A program made the position numbers and the translations under genes. The notes under the pieces were generated by a model that worked only from the letters and a program-made list of their open reading frames with translations, did not search any database and was not told where the DNA came from. Shown here piece after piece: positions 21,452-35,600 of a DNA stretch of 64,000 nucleotides. This DNA is from Paramecium octaurelia (taxonomy: Eukaryota > Ciliophora > Oligohymenophorea > Peniculida > Parameciidae). Positions within the stretch are counted from its first letter, which is position 1, and each line of letters starts with the position of its first letter. The stretch lies in the NCBI GenBank assembly GCA_905182995.1, contig CAJJDP010000004.1:820764-884763 (forward strand), given 5' to 3'.

Positions 21452-24400
21452 TCACTTGAACATTCCAAATACTCCACTTGATTTCTTTTTATCAATTACA
21501 GAACTTAATTTGATAATTAAAGTTTCACATATTTGCTATTCAAATTAAACTCCACTTAATTTTAACAGATGAGATGCATAAGACTGAAATTCTTATTTTT
21601 TTCTACTTTAAATATGATAAATTACTCTTATTGCAAAGCTTCAAAGAACTTCTAGATATTCTTCTTAAGATGTTCAGCCAAAGCCCCATTTTCTGAATTA
21701 GAAACTTTTTCTGCCATCTTTTATAGTTCATCTGACATCTAATTCAATTTCTCACTTAATGATCTATTCTCATCTTTCATCAACTTGTTTTGTTTCTATT
21801 TATTATAATTTTAATTACCATATAAATTTCTTCATTTTATTCATGCTGCTTCAATTACAAAGTCAATTAATGATTTTCAATCTTCAAAATTTCTAATTCT
21901 CTTTTGAGTTTGACAATAAGCTATTTAATATTTAAACTTTGATCCTCTTCATCCATAGATTAATTGATCTTTAATGCACTGTTCGGTTCACTCATTTTAT
22001 TGCGTCTTGATGAATTCTCATGTTGACTGGTGATATCAATTATCTATTGGCTTAATACACATCTCTCATTAATCAATGAATTAATTTCCTATTTCTCTTT
22101 ATCTAATTATTTTTTAATATCATCAAGTTATTTTTGAAGAGCAGGAACTCCTTAGACTGTTTAGCAAACCTATCTAAGGATTGATTCGCATTCTGAACTC
22201 AGTCCAATCTAATTGATTTATGATGCCCATTGCTATTCTTGATTGAGAACCTTTTGTAATACACTAAATGTTATTAATTATTTTTAATCATGCTATTAAT
22301 GGATATTTGTTGTTGTTTCTTGCCAAACCTTAACAGTCTTATTTAAGACGTTTATTTACAATAATAAACTGTCATTTTCCTTCTTCAATTATTCATTTAT
22401 TTTATGAGTTTCTTTGCTTTCAAATAAAATCGTTTAGATTTCTAACTCTAAGCCTGTACACTTTTCCCATAATAAATGATATTTTTCCTATTAATTTAAT
22501 TCATCTTTTTCATCATCTAAATGCTCTCCAATCAATACTTATAAAGGAGACTGAATAATTCTTTGTAATTATTAATTTTTTAGTTATTAGATTTATTATT
22601 ATAACTCTTCTATTAAAGCCTTATTTTGGCTAGGAGATTCATAAATTATGTTTTCTTAATTCAAGTTCTCAATTTATTATTACAATAATTTATTTTAATC
22701 TTGTAATTGTTATATAATTTAATCCTTTGAGAGTCCCATACTCCTTTTTATTGCTAAATCATATGCTTCACTTACATTCTCACTTACTGCTGGCAATATG
22801 TTCTACTACTGAGTGCCACTTTTTTCATCAAATTCTAAATCAAAAATTCTAGAATTATCATGTTCCTTCATTTCAACTTTATAATCATTGTCTTAGTCTT
22901 CTAGAGGATTTGACAAGGATTCTTGCATTATTCTTTTATTCAATTTTTCAGATTCATTATTATTTTCTTTATCTATTTGTTCAGTATTTTATGATTAACC
23001 TATTTATTCATTTTAGATATATTAACTACTACATTATTATTCTCTCCATCTAACTAAACTTTCATCCTTATCTAACAATGCTTACTACAGTTACTATAAT
23101 TCTTATTCTAATCTTTGCACCTAATCTTTTGATTATTGGGCGTTTTCCAATTCATTCTACAATTTTTCTTATAATTGATGATTTTCAGATAATTGAGTAT
23201 TGTGAGCTTGTTTCTCGGTTTGTAACTATTCCATAAATTACAATTATTAATCCTATAATTCTTCATTCTACAAACTCAATTCTTTTATCTAATTCTCTTA
23301 TTCCTCATTTTTTTATTACAATAGAGATACTTAATTTGTTAATTAATCAATTTTTTCATTTTGTTAACTAGAGTTAATTTCAATCTATTTCTTTAAGTCC
23401 TTTATTTACTCGTTAAGCTATTCAAGTTCCTAAGATAAAGATTCTCTTTGATTTTCAAGTTGTAATTATGACTCATTCAATTATGATATTTTGTTCTCCT
23501 AAATCTATTTTTCTTCTTAATAAACTTTTATTTCATTATTCAATTATTCTAACTTTTGATCAAAATCAGTCTGTATTACTTTTAGATTTGAAATTTATTC
23601 ATCTTTCTCTTGGTTCAATTAATTTAATTATTGTTCCTGTATCTTAAGTTATTCATATTTTATTTCAATTGCTTTCATCTCTTCTTGCAGCTAATGATGA
23701 TTTTATTCATTTGTAATATTATCCCTTTCTAATTAATTTATTTAGTTCTAAAAGTTATTTATTTACTCTTTGAGTTTATCATTTTCCTCCTTAAATAATT
23801 GCTCTTATTAATCCTTAATTTATTTCTCTTATCTTAAGTTTTCTAGTCGACTACTTAATTCTGAAGTTTAAATTTCATTTTACTCTAGGAAGGTAATTTT
23901 TTCCTGTAAATTAACTATCTATTGATTTAGTTAGACTATTTCAATATTTTTAAGTTCATCTATTTGTTTTTAATCTATTTCATTTTATTATTTTAACTTC
24001 TCTTTAATAAGCTACTCATCTTTCAATTAGATTTAGATTGATTCAATATTTTATTGATAGTTTTTATTTTACTCTTAGAGCTCAATTAGATGTTTCTGTA
24101 GATCACGTTCTTAATTTGCAATCTACTCTATTTTTTATTCTTTTTTTGCATCCTCAGATTTTTATAACTCAATCGTAAAGATTAATTCTTAAATTCTGTC
24201 TTAATTATTTTATCTTTCTTCAAATAAAGTCGCGAGCGATTACTTTAATTGCTATATCTCTTATTATAAAATATATTTTTCATTTTAGATTTATTCTAAC
24301 TTCTATGCATTATTGGATTAGTTTCTGTTTAGTATTTCATTTTCTTATTCTAAATCCTGCAATTTCTCTTCTAATTAATCTTTTTAAATTTTAATCTCAT

Positions 24401-27400
24401 TAAATTGGGTTTAAAAATAATTGATTTAAAATTCTGAATTCTCTAAATTTGATTTTTAATCTTCAAGTAAAGCATTGGCCTGATTTAAGTTTTCATTTAC
24501 GACTTCCACCTCTTTTTGTTATTTTTCACGTTCAATTTACAATGATGAAATTTAATTTTTCAAATTTTCTATTTCTTTACAGTATTCGATTATTTTATTA
24601 TGTAAAGCTAGTAAATTTTCTTATTGTTAATTTGTTGTTTAGATATATTATTACACTTCAAACTTCTATTATTGTATAATACCTTCTAATTGTTATTTGC
24701 ATTTAAGTTCTTCTTCTTTTTGTGCTTATTCATTTTTCAATTGTCTAGAGGTTATTTCTAATTCTTATTTTACATCATCTAAATTCTCAGATGTTTCTTA
24801 TAAACTGTTGTTTAATTCTTCTATTTTAGAATCTTTATATTAAATTTGAAATTATTAATTCTCTAATTCATTTTGCAAATCTATAAGTTGTTATTCCAAA
24901 TCCTTAATTTTATCACTTCTTTCATCTAAATTTTATTTAGAATCAATTTAATAACTTTCTAATTCCTTTTTCATCATTTATACCTACTCATTCAGTTTAC
25001 AATTTTCAGCAAAGTTGATATTTGCACTATTTCTGAATTAGGTTATTTGCTCTTGTAATTAATTTATTAGAGCCTTATTTTGATCAATTTAATCCTTGTA
25101 AATTTTTAGATCCCTACTTAATATAGATATCTCTTAGTTTTTGTCTTCAATTTCTTCTTCTAAATTTTTTTTCTAATCACCAATTTCATAATAGGCATTC
25201 TACAAAATATCATAATTTTAATCTTTGTCATTCAAATTTTGTTACAAATCTTCATTATTTTTTTATAAATCTTAAAGCTGTTCCTAAATTTAAGATAGCT
25301 ATTATGTTTAGTTATTTTATTGAGAAATCAACTTTTCTTGATCTTCGATCTGCAATTCATAAGAAAGGCATTTTGCTTTTAAGCAGTCTAATTCAAACTT
25401 ACTTGCCTGATCTTTCATAGCCATTTCATTAATTTCTTCTTGTTTGATTTATAATTCAGCAATAGTATCTTATAATCTCTATTCCTATTATTCAATCTAA
25501 TCTTTTAATTTTTAACTCTGCTGTTCGCCTAATTCTATTTTTTATAACAAATCACTAATTTAAATTAAATTATCTTCTTATTACTAAGATAATTTTCCCT
25601 TCTCTATTTCAACCTAATTTAGATCTAATTTCAATTGCTCTAAATCTTAGTTAGTTTCATTCAGCTTCTTACTTTATTCTGTAATAATTGTTTCATTTTC
25701 CAATATTTACTATTCCAATTATTTCAATTAAATTTATTATGAGATAATTTGTTATTATAGAAGTTCTTTTTATTAATTGATATCTAGAGATTACGAATCT
25801 AACTCTTCACTTTTTTAAGCTATTTGCTTATTTAGTTAATTTAAATCGTCTTTCAGTTTTTGAATTTAAACTAATTAATCTTAATTTAAGTTGATTTAAG
25901 TTTATAAATTCTATTATAGTTCTTATATTTATTACTATTGAGTTTTGTGATTATTGTTTTCATTTGTTAAAAGCATAATCTCATTTTTAAGTTCATTTGC
26001 TATTAATTCTTACTATCTTACTCTATTTTCAGAAGATAGTAAATCCATCTTAAATTTTTCAACTTCTTGTGATTTCTCTTAAATTTGTTTAAGATAATCA
26101 TTTACATTACTTTGAAGTTATGAATTTATTTAGCTATGACTGTTCTCTTTATCATTTAGCTATTAGATGAGATTTTGATTCTAATTTAACTTTTTATCCT
26201 AGTTTTCAATCTAAGTTTTCAAACTTTCTAATTTGGCTTGATATTCTTTTTCTTTATATTTTAAACCTTCAATTTATAATTCCAGTTATTTATTAACTTC
26301 TAATAACTTTTAGGCTTAGTTCTATTATTTGAGTTCCAAGTTTTCTTTAATAGCATTTTATAATTACTCTTATTCTATTTCCAACTATTATTTATTTTGT
26401 TCTAACAATTGATTCTTTTCTTCTATTTCCTAATTTAATTCTTCCTAGGCTAAGGTTAAATTTGAATTAATCTGCTTTAATTACTAATATTCATCCTCCA
26501 ATTTTTTCAATTTTTTTAATTCTTATTTTACAAGCTTAATTATATCTTAATTTTAATCCAAATTAACTGAGATATTGCCAGTCATTTGCTAATGCCATTA
26601 TTATAGCATTTAAGAGTACTTTTTATTATCCTATTCCAAATTAGATATTTACAATAGATATTATGAATTCTATTTTTATTATTCTAAATTTAAATTTCTA
26701 AACTCATTCTTTTGTTATTCAACCTAAACCAATTTTGAAGAAATTTATGATATGATTTCGTCAAATTTGTCTAATTCAGATTAAAATTTTAATATTTATT
26801 TATTATTACCATCAGAAATAAATAATTAATCTCCAAATTTACTGCTTTATCTTGAAATTGCATTTTTAGGAGATTAAGATTTATATAAAAGATTATTTTA
26901 CTTTTATTTGATTAATTGAATGAGTTATTCAAAAAATTTATCTTTTTCATCTTGTAAAATTTAAATTTGATGAGACAAACTCTCGTTTTCATTTTTCAAC
27001 AACTCTAATTTATTGTTTATATCTTACAATTTATCTTGTAATATTTATTATAGGTTATTATCTTCTGCTTTTTTTAATCTTTCTTACAAAATCTTATTTC
27101 TCTGTTATAATTCTTCATTATAATTTTCATATTTAATTAAGTCTTATTGTCCTTTATTTAACTATCTAATTTATTAATTAATTTAATTTTCAGCCTGATT
27201 GATTACATCATTTTTTGAGATTATTTCATTCTATAATTATTCAATATTTTCTAATAGGTGATCTTTTTGATTGTTTAATGAAATTAATGAAATTTTCAAT
27301 TTGTTTATTTCCTCCTATTACTCCTTTTGATTGTCTAATTCTTCATACAATTATTTTTCCTTTTGCTAATATTACTAAATAATTTTTTCATTTGTCATCA

Positions 27401-28739
27401 TGACTTTGTTTTAATCGTCAATCTGTTTATGCAACAGTTATATCTAAGATTATTACTTAATTATTTAAACATTCAACTAATCATTGAGATTCTATAACTC
27501 TTAATTGTTTTCTTCTCCAAACTTTTCTTGTATGACAAGTTATTAATATTTTTTTTCTAAATTACTTGACTCCAATTTCAATTCATTAATCACTTAGATA
27601 TACTTTTAGGTATCAATATCTTTTTTATTTTCAACTAGTTTTTTATATTTCATCAAATCATTTTATAATTAAATTAATTTTTAGTCCTTATCTTTTAAAG
27701 TATTTTTAGATAAAGAAAACTAATTAATCATTTCTTTGAGATTTTATGAAAGTTCTTTAATTGTATCCTTTTAACCATATTAAGATGTTTATAAACATTA
27801 TGATACTTAATAGTTTAATTTTTCTATTTAAAGCATGACATTTTCGTGTAAAGATACTAATTTTTGATGCTCATTCTATATATTATCTATTTACTCATGT
27901 TATGAATTCTATTTTTTTGGGGTTTCAAATCTAGATTTTTCTCTGGCAATAAATGCTAAAATATTCTTAACTTCATCTATCTTTTCTTTGCTTTCTTGCT
28001 TTTTAATTAGTTTGGATAGAATATCTCTCATTTTCTCTTCTTTAACTAATAAATCGTTTAACCTTTTCTATTTATATTATAATGCATTTTATAGGTTTCC
28101 TTCCAACTTTATTATTCGACTATCTGCCTTATCTAATTATTAATGACACTCATGTTTAAATTATTCCAATTTTTGTTATTAAATTAGAATTTAATTCTCG
28201 TAATTCTTCCTCAAGTATTCTATTTCTTGATCTTTAGTCTTCAAAATGCTATACAACTATTTCATTATGGTTTTTCTTTCCTCAGCTTTTTTCTAATAAC
28301 CTGCTGTTAACTTGTGTAGATTTGATTTTTCTAATTCTAATTTTTCTATTTGTTCATCTTTAGTTAATTTACATAATGGAATATTTGCGATGAAATCATT
28401 GATTTACAGATTTTAATCTTCCAATTAGGAGACTTTGCCATCACTTTCTACTTTTTCATCATAAAAGTGCCTCTTTTTTTTACAAGAGCTGGATCTAGAT
28501 GGTTACAATGTCGAATTAAACGGCAATTTCCTCGAATCAAAGTATTCAGAATAATTGGCTCTTGTTCTATTTTTTACACGATCAGTTGTGAAAGATGAAG
28601 TATGTGTTAATTATTTCACTTGGTCTGATTGTTTCTAATTTAAACTCTTTATACGGTCTAGTAAAGTGTTCCCCGAATTTGAAGGCGGAGATGAAGAAGT
28701 GGGTTTAGTTTGTCTAGGAAGTAAAGGTTTTTTATTCAT
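21452..28739 (-). CDS. Giant coiled-coil protein of about 2413 residues, golgin-like
   Basis: One gene of 7.3 kb with only two 23-nt introns, both near the 3' end; the first exon, about 6.9 kb, has no in-frame TGA while using hundreds of TAA and TAG codons. After a Ser/Pro-rich head (KPLLPRQTKPTSSSPP) nearly the whole protein is heptad-patterned Gln/Glu/Lys/Leu/Asn coiled coil. The C-terminus changes: EHLKKNIQKFFEAL, then SYASHLLKLSGVQF and a final GVFGMFK. This compact end resembles in size and position the GRIP or other Golgi/centrosome targeting modules of long coiled-coil proteins, but lacks a certain GRIP tyrosine motif. A tether or cytoskeletal scaffold is likely; exact class is open. 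Confidence 0.85.
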
Positions 28740-28813
28740 TTTGAATTATTTGCTATTATAAATAGTATAATTATCCTTAAGATCAAGCAATATTTAAAAT
28801 AAAAATAATACTG

Positions 28814-30855
28814 ATGAATAAGCAAGAAATAGATTTCATCAACAAAGCGCATGAGAAGTTTTCTTAATTTATTTCGGATCACTAAATTCTAGACGAATAA
28901 ATAAGGGCTATAGAATTAAGATAATTATATAATAGACATTTGCAAGTAGAAAGTTATGAGAAAGAAATATAAAAAATAAATGAATAAAACGAAAAAGAAA
29001 TGTAAGAGTTAGAAAAACAAAAAAAGGAATTAAACATCAAGAAATAACAATTAGTACCAATCTATGAAGTTATTCGCGATTAAAAATTTCCTTATGATTT
29101 AGGCATCTTTTTTGAAGTTCCTGATGACTTATGATTTCATGAAATTTTTTATTGCAATTAATTCATTTCAGTCCAAAAAAAATCAAAGTGATAAATCCCT
29201 TGATTTTCTTTCCTTTTATTGCATTGTAAACAATAAATTAAATATTTATATGTTAAACTCAAAGAAGCTCATTAAAACAAATCAGTTAACTGAATTAAAT
29301 AATTTTCTACTTTAAGTTAAGCACGCATTTCTAACAGATGTACAACATAAATCGATTAAATTAAGGATTTCCAATAGGCTCTTGAAACTACAAATGTAAA
29401 TGACAACAAAATTCCATTACAGGAGATTCTTCAAAACAACATTCCTCAACCAAAGTATGATCAATAAAAATAACCTACTTAATTACCTACAGACGAAATT
29501 TAAAATTTGCTCTAAGGTTTAACAACTCTTTTGGAAAAAAATTTATAAGAATCTCATGATTTGTATCAAATATTCCAATCCAATAAGTAATTTAATAGTA
29601 AGGTTGAAAATTCTAATTCTTCTTTAAAATATTAAAATGAAGAAAATGTTGAAGAGTTGCAAGAAGATATTAAATAAAACGAAATACGATTATTGTAGAT
29701 GCAAAATTCAAGACTATTGAGTAAAATTGAGTCTCTAAATGAGTAAATTACTTAGCTAGAGCAGGATATACATGAGAAGTCTAAAGATTAACGATAATTG
29801 ATCAGTTTAATTAATTCTACATATTGTATTTAGAGAGTTCAATATACAGTTAAATAAAATACAAATGTAATTTTAAACAAAGTAAATGATGAAGAAATAG
29901 AGTAAGGAGTCTTTGTCATTGTTGATGATTAAATAATCTTATCTCCTTCATATCTTGATGAAAATAAAATGATTCTGAATATTTCTTAAATTTTAGATGT
30001 CACTTATTAAAATGATTTATAAATTACAATTCATTATAAGGAGGGTAAATTAATTGTAATTTTGGAAAATCATTAAGAATTTGCAAAGATTGATTTATCT
30101 TTATGGTCAATCCTAAGAAAAAATGTCAGTATAAATTAAGAGTAATTTAAGTTATTTAATTAATTAGGAGATTGTTTGAGAATAGCTTATTTGAAAGACC
30201 CTTCCGTTAAGAAATCAATATAGAATATAAGAAATTAAAGGAGCAACTATCCCACATAATTCCATGGATGGAATAGGATTAAAAATAACAATAACCATAA
30301 CAATAATAATAATAGTTCACATTGAATTTTAAAAACTCTGATCATTTTTCTGAAATACCCTAGAGCAGTAATATACAATTATAATCACACTAATCACCTG
30401 AATTAAGAGGAATATTACCAAAGCAAATGATTCAAATTAATTAATAAACTAAATTATAACATGCATTGCTTTAATTAAAATAAGGTTTTTCCATGATTAA
30501 ATATTCTGAAGGGTAAAGAAAGCCAAATATAAAGATTATTTATTTGACTGAAAATGAATAATATATCAAATGGAAAGAAGAATTACAACCTTTTGATTAA
30601 AAGAATACTTCAGATAAAAAATCCATTTAAATTTCTTAAATTAAAGAAATAAAAGACAGTGCTCTTGGATCAGGTTTTGAAAAGTTTAAAAAATATAGAA
30701 AAGGAAAGGAGACACTTGGGATTACTATTATTGCTAAGAGAAATCTAGAATTAGATGCTCCTAAATAAGAGATAAAAGATTTATTTTTGGAATGTCTAAA
30801 GATTTTACTCGATAACAAATAAAATAATAAACTAGAATAAAAAAATAGAAAATGA
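28814..30855 (+). CDS. Coiled-coil and PH-like domain protein, unknown
   Basis: A 651-residue protein in four exons. Introns were placed by frame: 34 nt near 29070-29103, 26 nt near 29348-29373, 26 nt near 30207-30232. N-terminal residues form short coiled coils (LQVESYEKEIQKINEQ). A middle domain (GVFVIVDDQIILSPSYLDE, LSLWSILRKN) has PH-like strand pattern. The C-terminal 130 residues are a better PH match: KQGFSMIKYS, IIYLTENEQYIKWKEE, SIQISQIKEIKDSALGSGF, TLGITIIAKRNLELDAP and a closing helix EIKDLFLECLKILLD. This type of PH domain binds lipids or partners at membranes. The 34-nt intron is the weakest junction. It is divergent from the giant coiled-coil gene, 74 bases apart. Confidence 0.75.
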
Positions 30856-30971
30856 GTAAATATTATTTTACTATTTAAGATTTAAACTATTAATAATCTG
30901 ATTGGTTCTTTTCTTTGTTTTATTTTATAATATATACCCAAAGTTAAAATTAAAAATGAGAAATCATAATT

Positions 30972-32573
30972 TCATTATTATTGTGCTAACTCCAGCTTTA
31001 ATCTATCATATTCCATTTTTAATTTTGCGTACTTGAAATCCCACATATTATCCAAGTCTTTTAATTTGAATTCTAAATCTTCAATCTCATCTCTCAACTT
31101 TTCATTATCTGCTTTACATTCCTTTACTAATGAAGTTTTTTGAACATCCAATATAATTATTTACTACTTGAAATCTTCACTCATTTTTTTTTTCTCCTAC
31201 TCTACTGTTACAATTTTATGCTCTAAATCCTTCTTTGCTTCACAAATCTTTACCTATGTTTTTTCTTTATATTTTTATCTAATTAAAGAATTGTAATTTA
31301 CTTGTATTTCGTAATTTACTAAGTACATTTCAATTCAGCTTGTTCTAATTTGGATTTTAATGACAGTACATCTAAAGTTAGATTATCTATTTGCTTGTCT
31401 TTCTCAGCAATTATTTGGCCTAAATTCTTTAATTTTTAATCTTTATCTCTCTTCTCCATCATAATTTTACTCAAATTATCTAAATTTGCTAATTCTTATT
31501 TTTTATAAACTGATATTTGCTTCTCTGAATCTTAGAGCTATTATTAAAGTCTCTATAAAATCAGAGATAATGATACTTTAATTTCGTTAAGGTTTTTGTC
31601 TAAGGATGCAGTGTAACTTAATTCTAAATTTTTTATTTCCTCCTATTAATTTATTATTTATTTCTTCAATTCATTTACGATGCCCATTTATTCAACTAAA
31701 CCTTAATTCAATAATTACTTTTCAATTATTCCATTTATTAATAATGATCTTTATGTAGTTAACTTATTTAATCATTTAACCTTTTCTAACTATCTTGTTT
31801 TTCTTAATAGATCTATCTTTCAGCAATACTAAGTTATAATTGTAACTAATTTACAAAAAATAATACCTCCTATTTTTGTTATTGAGCCTTGTTCAAGTCA
31901 TCAACAAACTTTGATAATTTTTCATTCAAGCATTGAGTTAATTATTATTCAGCAATTAACAATTCTACAGTCTCATTATTCTTTAAACATAATTTAGAAT
32001 TATTTTCTTCTAATTGCTGCATTTTTTAAAAAAAATTTCTTGTTCTAGCCTCCACTTCCAAATTTTTTTCTTAAATGAAATCGATTTTCCATTTTTTATA
32101 TTATTCAATTTCGCCTTACAACTATTCTATCAAAAGATCCTTTTCTTCAATTATCTCTTCTAATTTTCTTGTATAATCTCTATCTTTTTTTACACTTAAT
32201 GTCAACTAATGCAAAATTTCACTAATTGTGCTTGAAGACGATAAATTTTTATCTTTAACAATTTAACTGATTGTTTCTAAAAGAAGTTCCTTATCCACTA
32301 AATAATTAAATCAATGTTACATTTCAAAGCTTCGGTAAGATTTAGTATTGTATCTTTTAATTGATAATTCTCCTCAAGTAATGGCTAAATTAAAGACATA
32401 AAATATTTGGTGTTTTCAGAATCCTTTGTATTTTCCTAAGGATCCCCATATTTAGAAATATAAAAGCTAATCTCTTGATTGCTCAAATGCATTAATTTTG
32501 AAGAGGGTGATATCTATCTAACCCTCTCAGTTTTATAATTACGACCTTCTCGATTATAATTTTATAAATTCAT
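30972..32573 (-). CDS. Coiled-coil protein, unknown
   Basis: A 510-residue protein with three 23-nt introns (spliced length exactly 511 codons); a fourth, 21-nt in-frame intron is possible near 31850. From about residue 60 it is continuous coiled coil (RKLEEIIEEKDLLIEQL, EVEARTRNFFQKMQQLEE, DNLTLDVLSLKSKLEQAEL) to a Leu/Glu-rich end. The start at 32571-32573 (MNLQNYNREG) lies 29 bases after the helicase stop; an upstream in-frame ATG at 32606 would overlap that stop as ATGA. Structural or ciliary role is inference only. Confidence 0.75.
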
Positions 32574-32602
32574 TTATTATTATTTATATAACTTTAATAA
32601 AC

Positions 32603-35600
32603 TCATTTTTTCTACTTTTTCCCTCTAGCCTTCTACTACTCGGCTATTTTTTCTAAAATGGCAGCCCTACTCTTTTCTGTTTTTAGGCCTTCGGATTAAA
32701 ATTATAATCTAGTTATTGTAATTCATTACTTGGCTTATCTACAGGCTTCATCCTCGCATCCATGCCTTTCAGCATATGCATGATATTGACAAAATGAATT
32801 ATTACAAAATTTACATTTTTAATTCAACCATTATATACTTTAACTACATTGAATATTATTGGACATAAAGGAACATTTTTTCTCGTCTTTTATAATGATA
32901 GAATTAAAAAATTCTTCTTCTTCTTTTTCCCTTTACTCTTGAGTTTTTTTGTTATTTTTATTATTTTACTTTTTCTCTTATTATTATTAAGAATTTTATT
33001 TTTGTTACTTCTCTTATTATTGTTGTTATTATTTTTATTATTGTTATTGTTGCTATTATTAATATTGTTATTATGATTTTTGTTATTACTATTATTACTA
33101 TTATTGTTATTGTTATTACTATTATTATTATTATTGTTGTTATTATTATTATGATTACTTTTATTACAACTCTTGTTGTTATTATTCTTGTTTTTTTTCT
33201 AATTTTTAGCTTTAATCAACTATTGCATCATCCTAATTTTGATGTTAGGATATTTTCTAATCGATTGCTTCGCCCTATTGTTAGTCATTGAATTAATCAT
33301 CTAAATTTTGTTATTATTTAGAATTTTATGTTTTAGTTAATTTTAAGGTTTTCAATCTATCATTACCAATACTTTCATGATGTAATTGATATTTTTCTGC
33401 TAATTCATGAAGCTCTTTTCTTTGAAAACCATTTTACTTTTTTAAAATAAGTTTTGAATCATTTGAATTTATAAAATTAAGAACCTATTATTCAACTTAA
33501 GATATAATATTTTAATCTTATTCTTATTAAACAAGATTTGGGGCTTTTTATTAATCTTCAATTTTATTATTTTTATTTTTATTTTGCTCTTTAGTTTGCG
33601 TTTTAGGTTATGTATTTTTCTTTTTCTTTATATCTTATTAGACTTATTGTATTTTTATTGGTATTTAAATTTTATCATCGTGTTAATATTCCTATGCGCT
33701 CCTCTATTCTCCATTTTCTACAAAGTAGTCAATTAGTCTTTTCAAAAAGGGATCTTTAGAAACAGTTTCACTATCCCCTATAAGGCAAACAAATTTTTTG
33801 GCTCTTGTAACAGCAACATTCATTCTCCTAGATTCACATAAGAAACCTACTTCTCCTATCTGATTAGATCTAACCATTGATATTATGATACAATCTTTTT
33901 CTCTTCCTTAAAATCCATCCACGGTTGAAATTTCAATATCATTAATTTTAGACTTTAATAATTAAACTTAAGCATTATAAGGTGTAATGATTCCAATATC
34001 TTATTTCTAAACACCTAGATTTATCAGTTCTTCAGAAATTATTTACACTAATCCTGCTTCACCAACATTATATTTGGATTTATTTTAATCATCAAAATAT
34101 AATAAACTTTCTTATTATTATTCATAAAAATCACAACATGAAGTATCAACAAAAAGTAATATGGTATCACTTACTGTTCTATTAGCAACTGTTTAATCAG
34201 CAACCAAATGACCATCATAAAATTCTTAAGATGACCATTACATAATAGATTTATTCATTCTATATTACACATTTAATAATGTGTTAACGCGAAGTTCGTT
34301 TTCAACTCTTTCAAATAAGGTCATTTCCAATCCAGTATTTTTTGTTTTGACAGTTGGGGGTAACTAGCAATGATCTCCGGCTAAGACTACTTTGTTTCCT
34401 TTAAGAATTGGAATCCAACAACTTATTTCTAATGATTGTGCACATTCATCAATAACAACAACATCAAATTTAATATTTTTGGTTAGTTATTAAAATTGAA
34501 ATTAACCACTTCCAACGTTTGTACTAAATATTACTTGACAATCTTAAATAGCTTCCTCATAGGCCAATTATTACTATTCAAAATACTCCTTTTTTTTTAA
34601 TTTCAGTTTATCTCTAAGTTCAGCTGCCTCTTTTCTCTCAGCTCTATTAAGTTTTTTTTCAATCTATTAAATCTCCGTTTTTATTGTCTTCATTCTATAT
34701 TAATTTATCATTTTGAATACATTGCGTAACTTGTTGTCTTTTTCACTAATTGATCAATGCAAACATATCTAACTTAATCTGTCATCCTTGCAGGATTACC
34801 AATCCTACAAACCTTCAATTAGCTTATGTGTTAAATTCTTTCAATCATGTTATCAACTGCAATATTAGAATTGGCACATGCTAAAATCTATTAAATGTAA
34901 AATCTACTAAATACTTTCTGTCTTTGAACCAAAACAGCTTATTTAATATATTCGCAAACAGTTCTGGTTTTTCCTGTTCCAGGAGGACCATGTATTAAAG
35001 AAATATGAGGTTGATTCATTGCCTTTTGAACAGCAATCTTTTGTTATTCATTTAATTATTTTATTGTATCACCCTAGAATTCCATATTTTAATCTATTTT
35101 TTCTTTCATTTTTTCATCTTAATCACCAAACAATATTTATATAATTGGATGCTTTTCGTATTATTACTTTAAATCATCAATTACTTATAAATGTCTATAT
35201 TTGAACAAAAGAATTACCTCTTATATGTAACTTGATTTTCCTGTAAACAAATCCCATAAATTGAATTATCATCTGGGATTTTACAATTTTGTTCTAAAAT
35301 AATTCTTAAGTTCTTTCTATATCTATCAATTACACCAACTGCATCAGGATTTTTAAATTTCTATTAAGTTAAAACGTTAGACCATATATAAATGCCCACT
35401 TGATCACCTTATTTTAATCTAAAATTTTCTTATTTTATTTCTGAAAATACTTTATTTTATTCTTCTTTGTTGTCATCTTATTTTTATAATGTTTATTATT
35501 ATTCAAAAACAAGTAATTATCTATTACCAAATGTCAATTTAGTTTTGATTAATTTCAATCTTCCTAATCCATAACCTATTTGTATAATTTGAGTGTAAGT

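Noticed and set aside
32849-33291. Two plus-strand Leu/Ile/Val-rich frames that look like membrane proteins
   Set aside because: They are the antisense of the polyglutamine tract and AN1/R3H part of the helicase.
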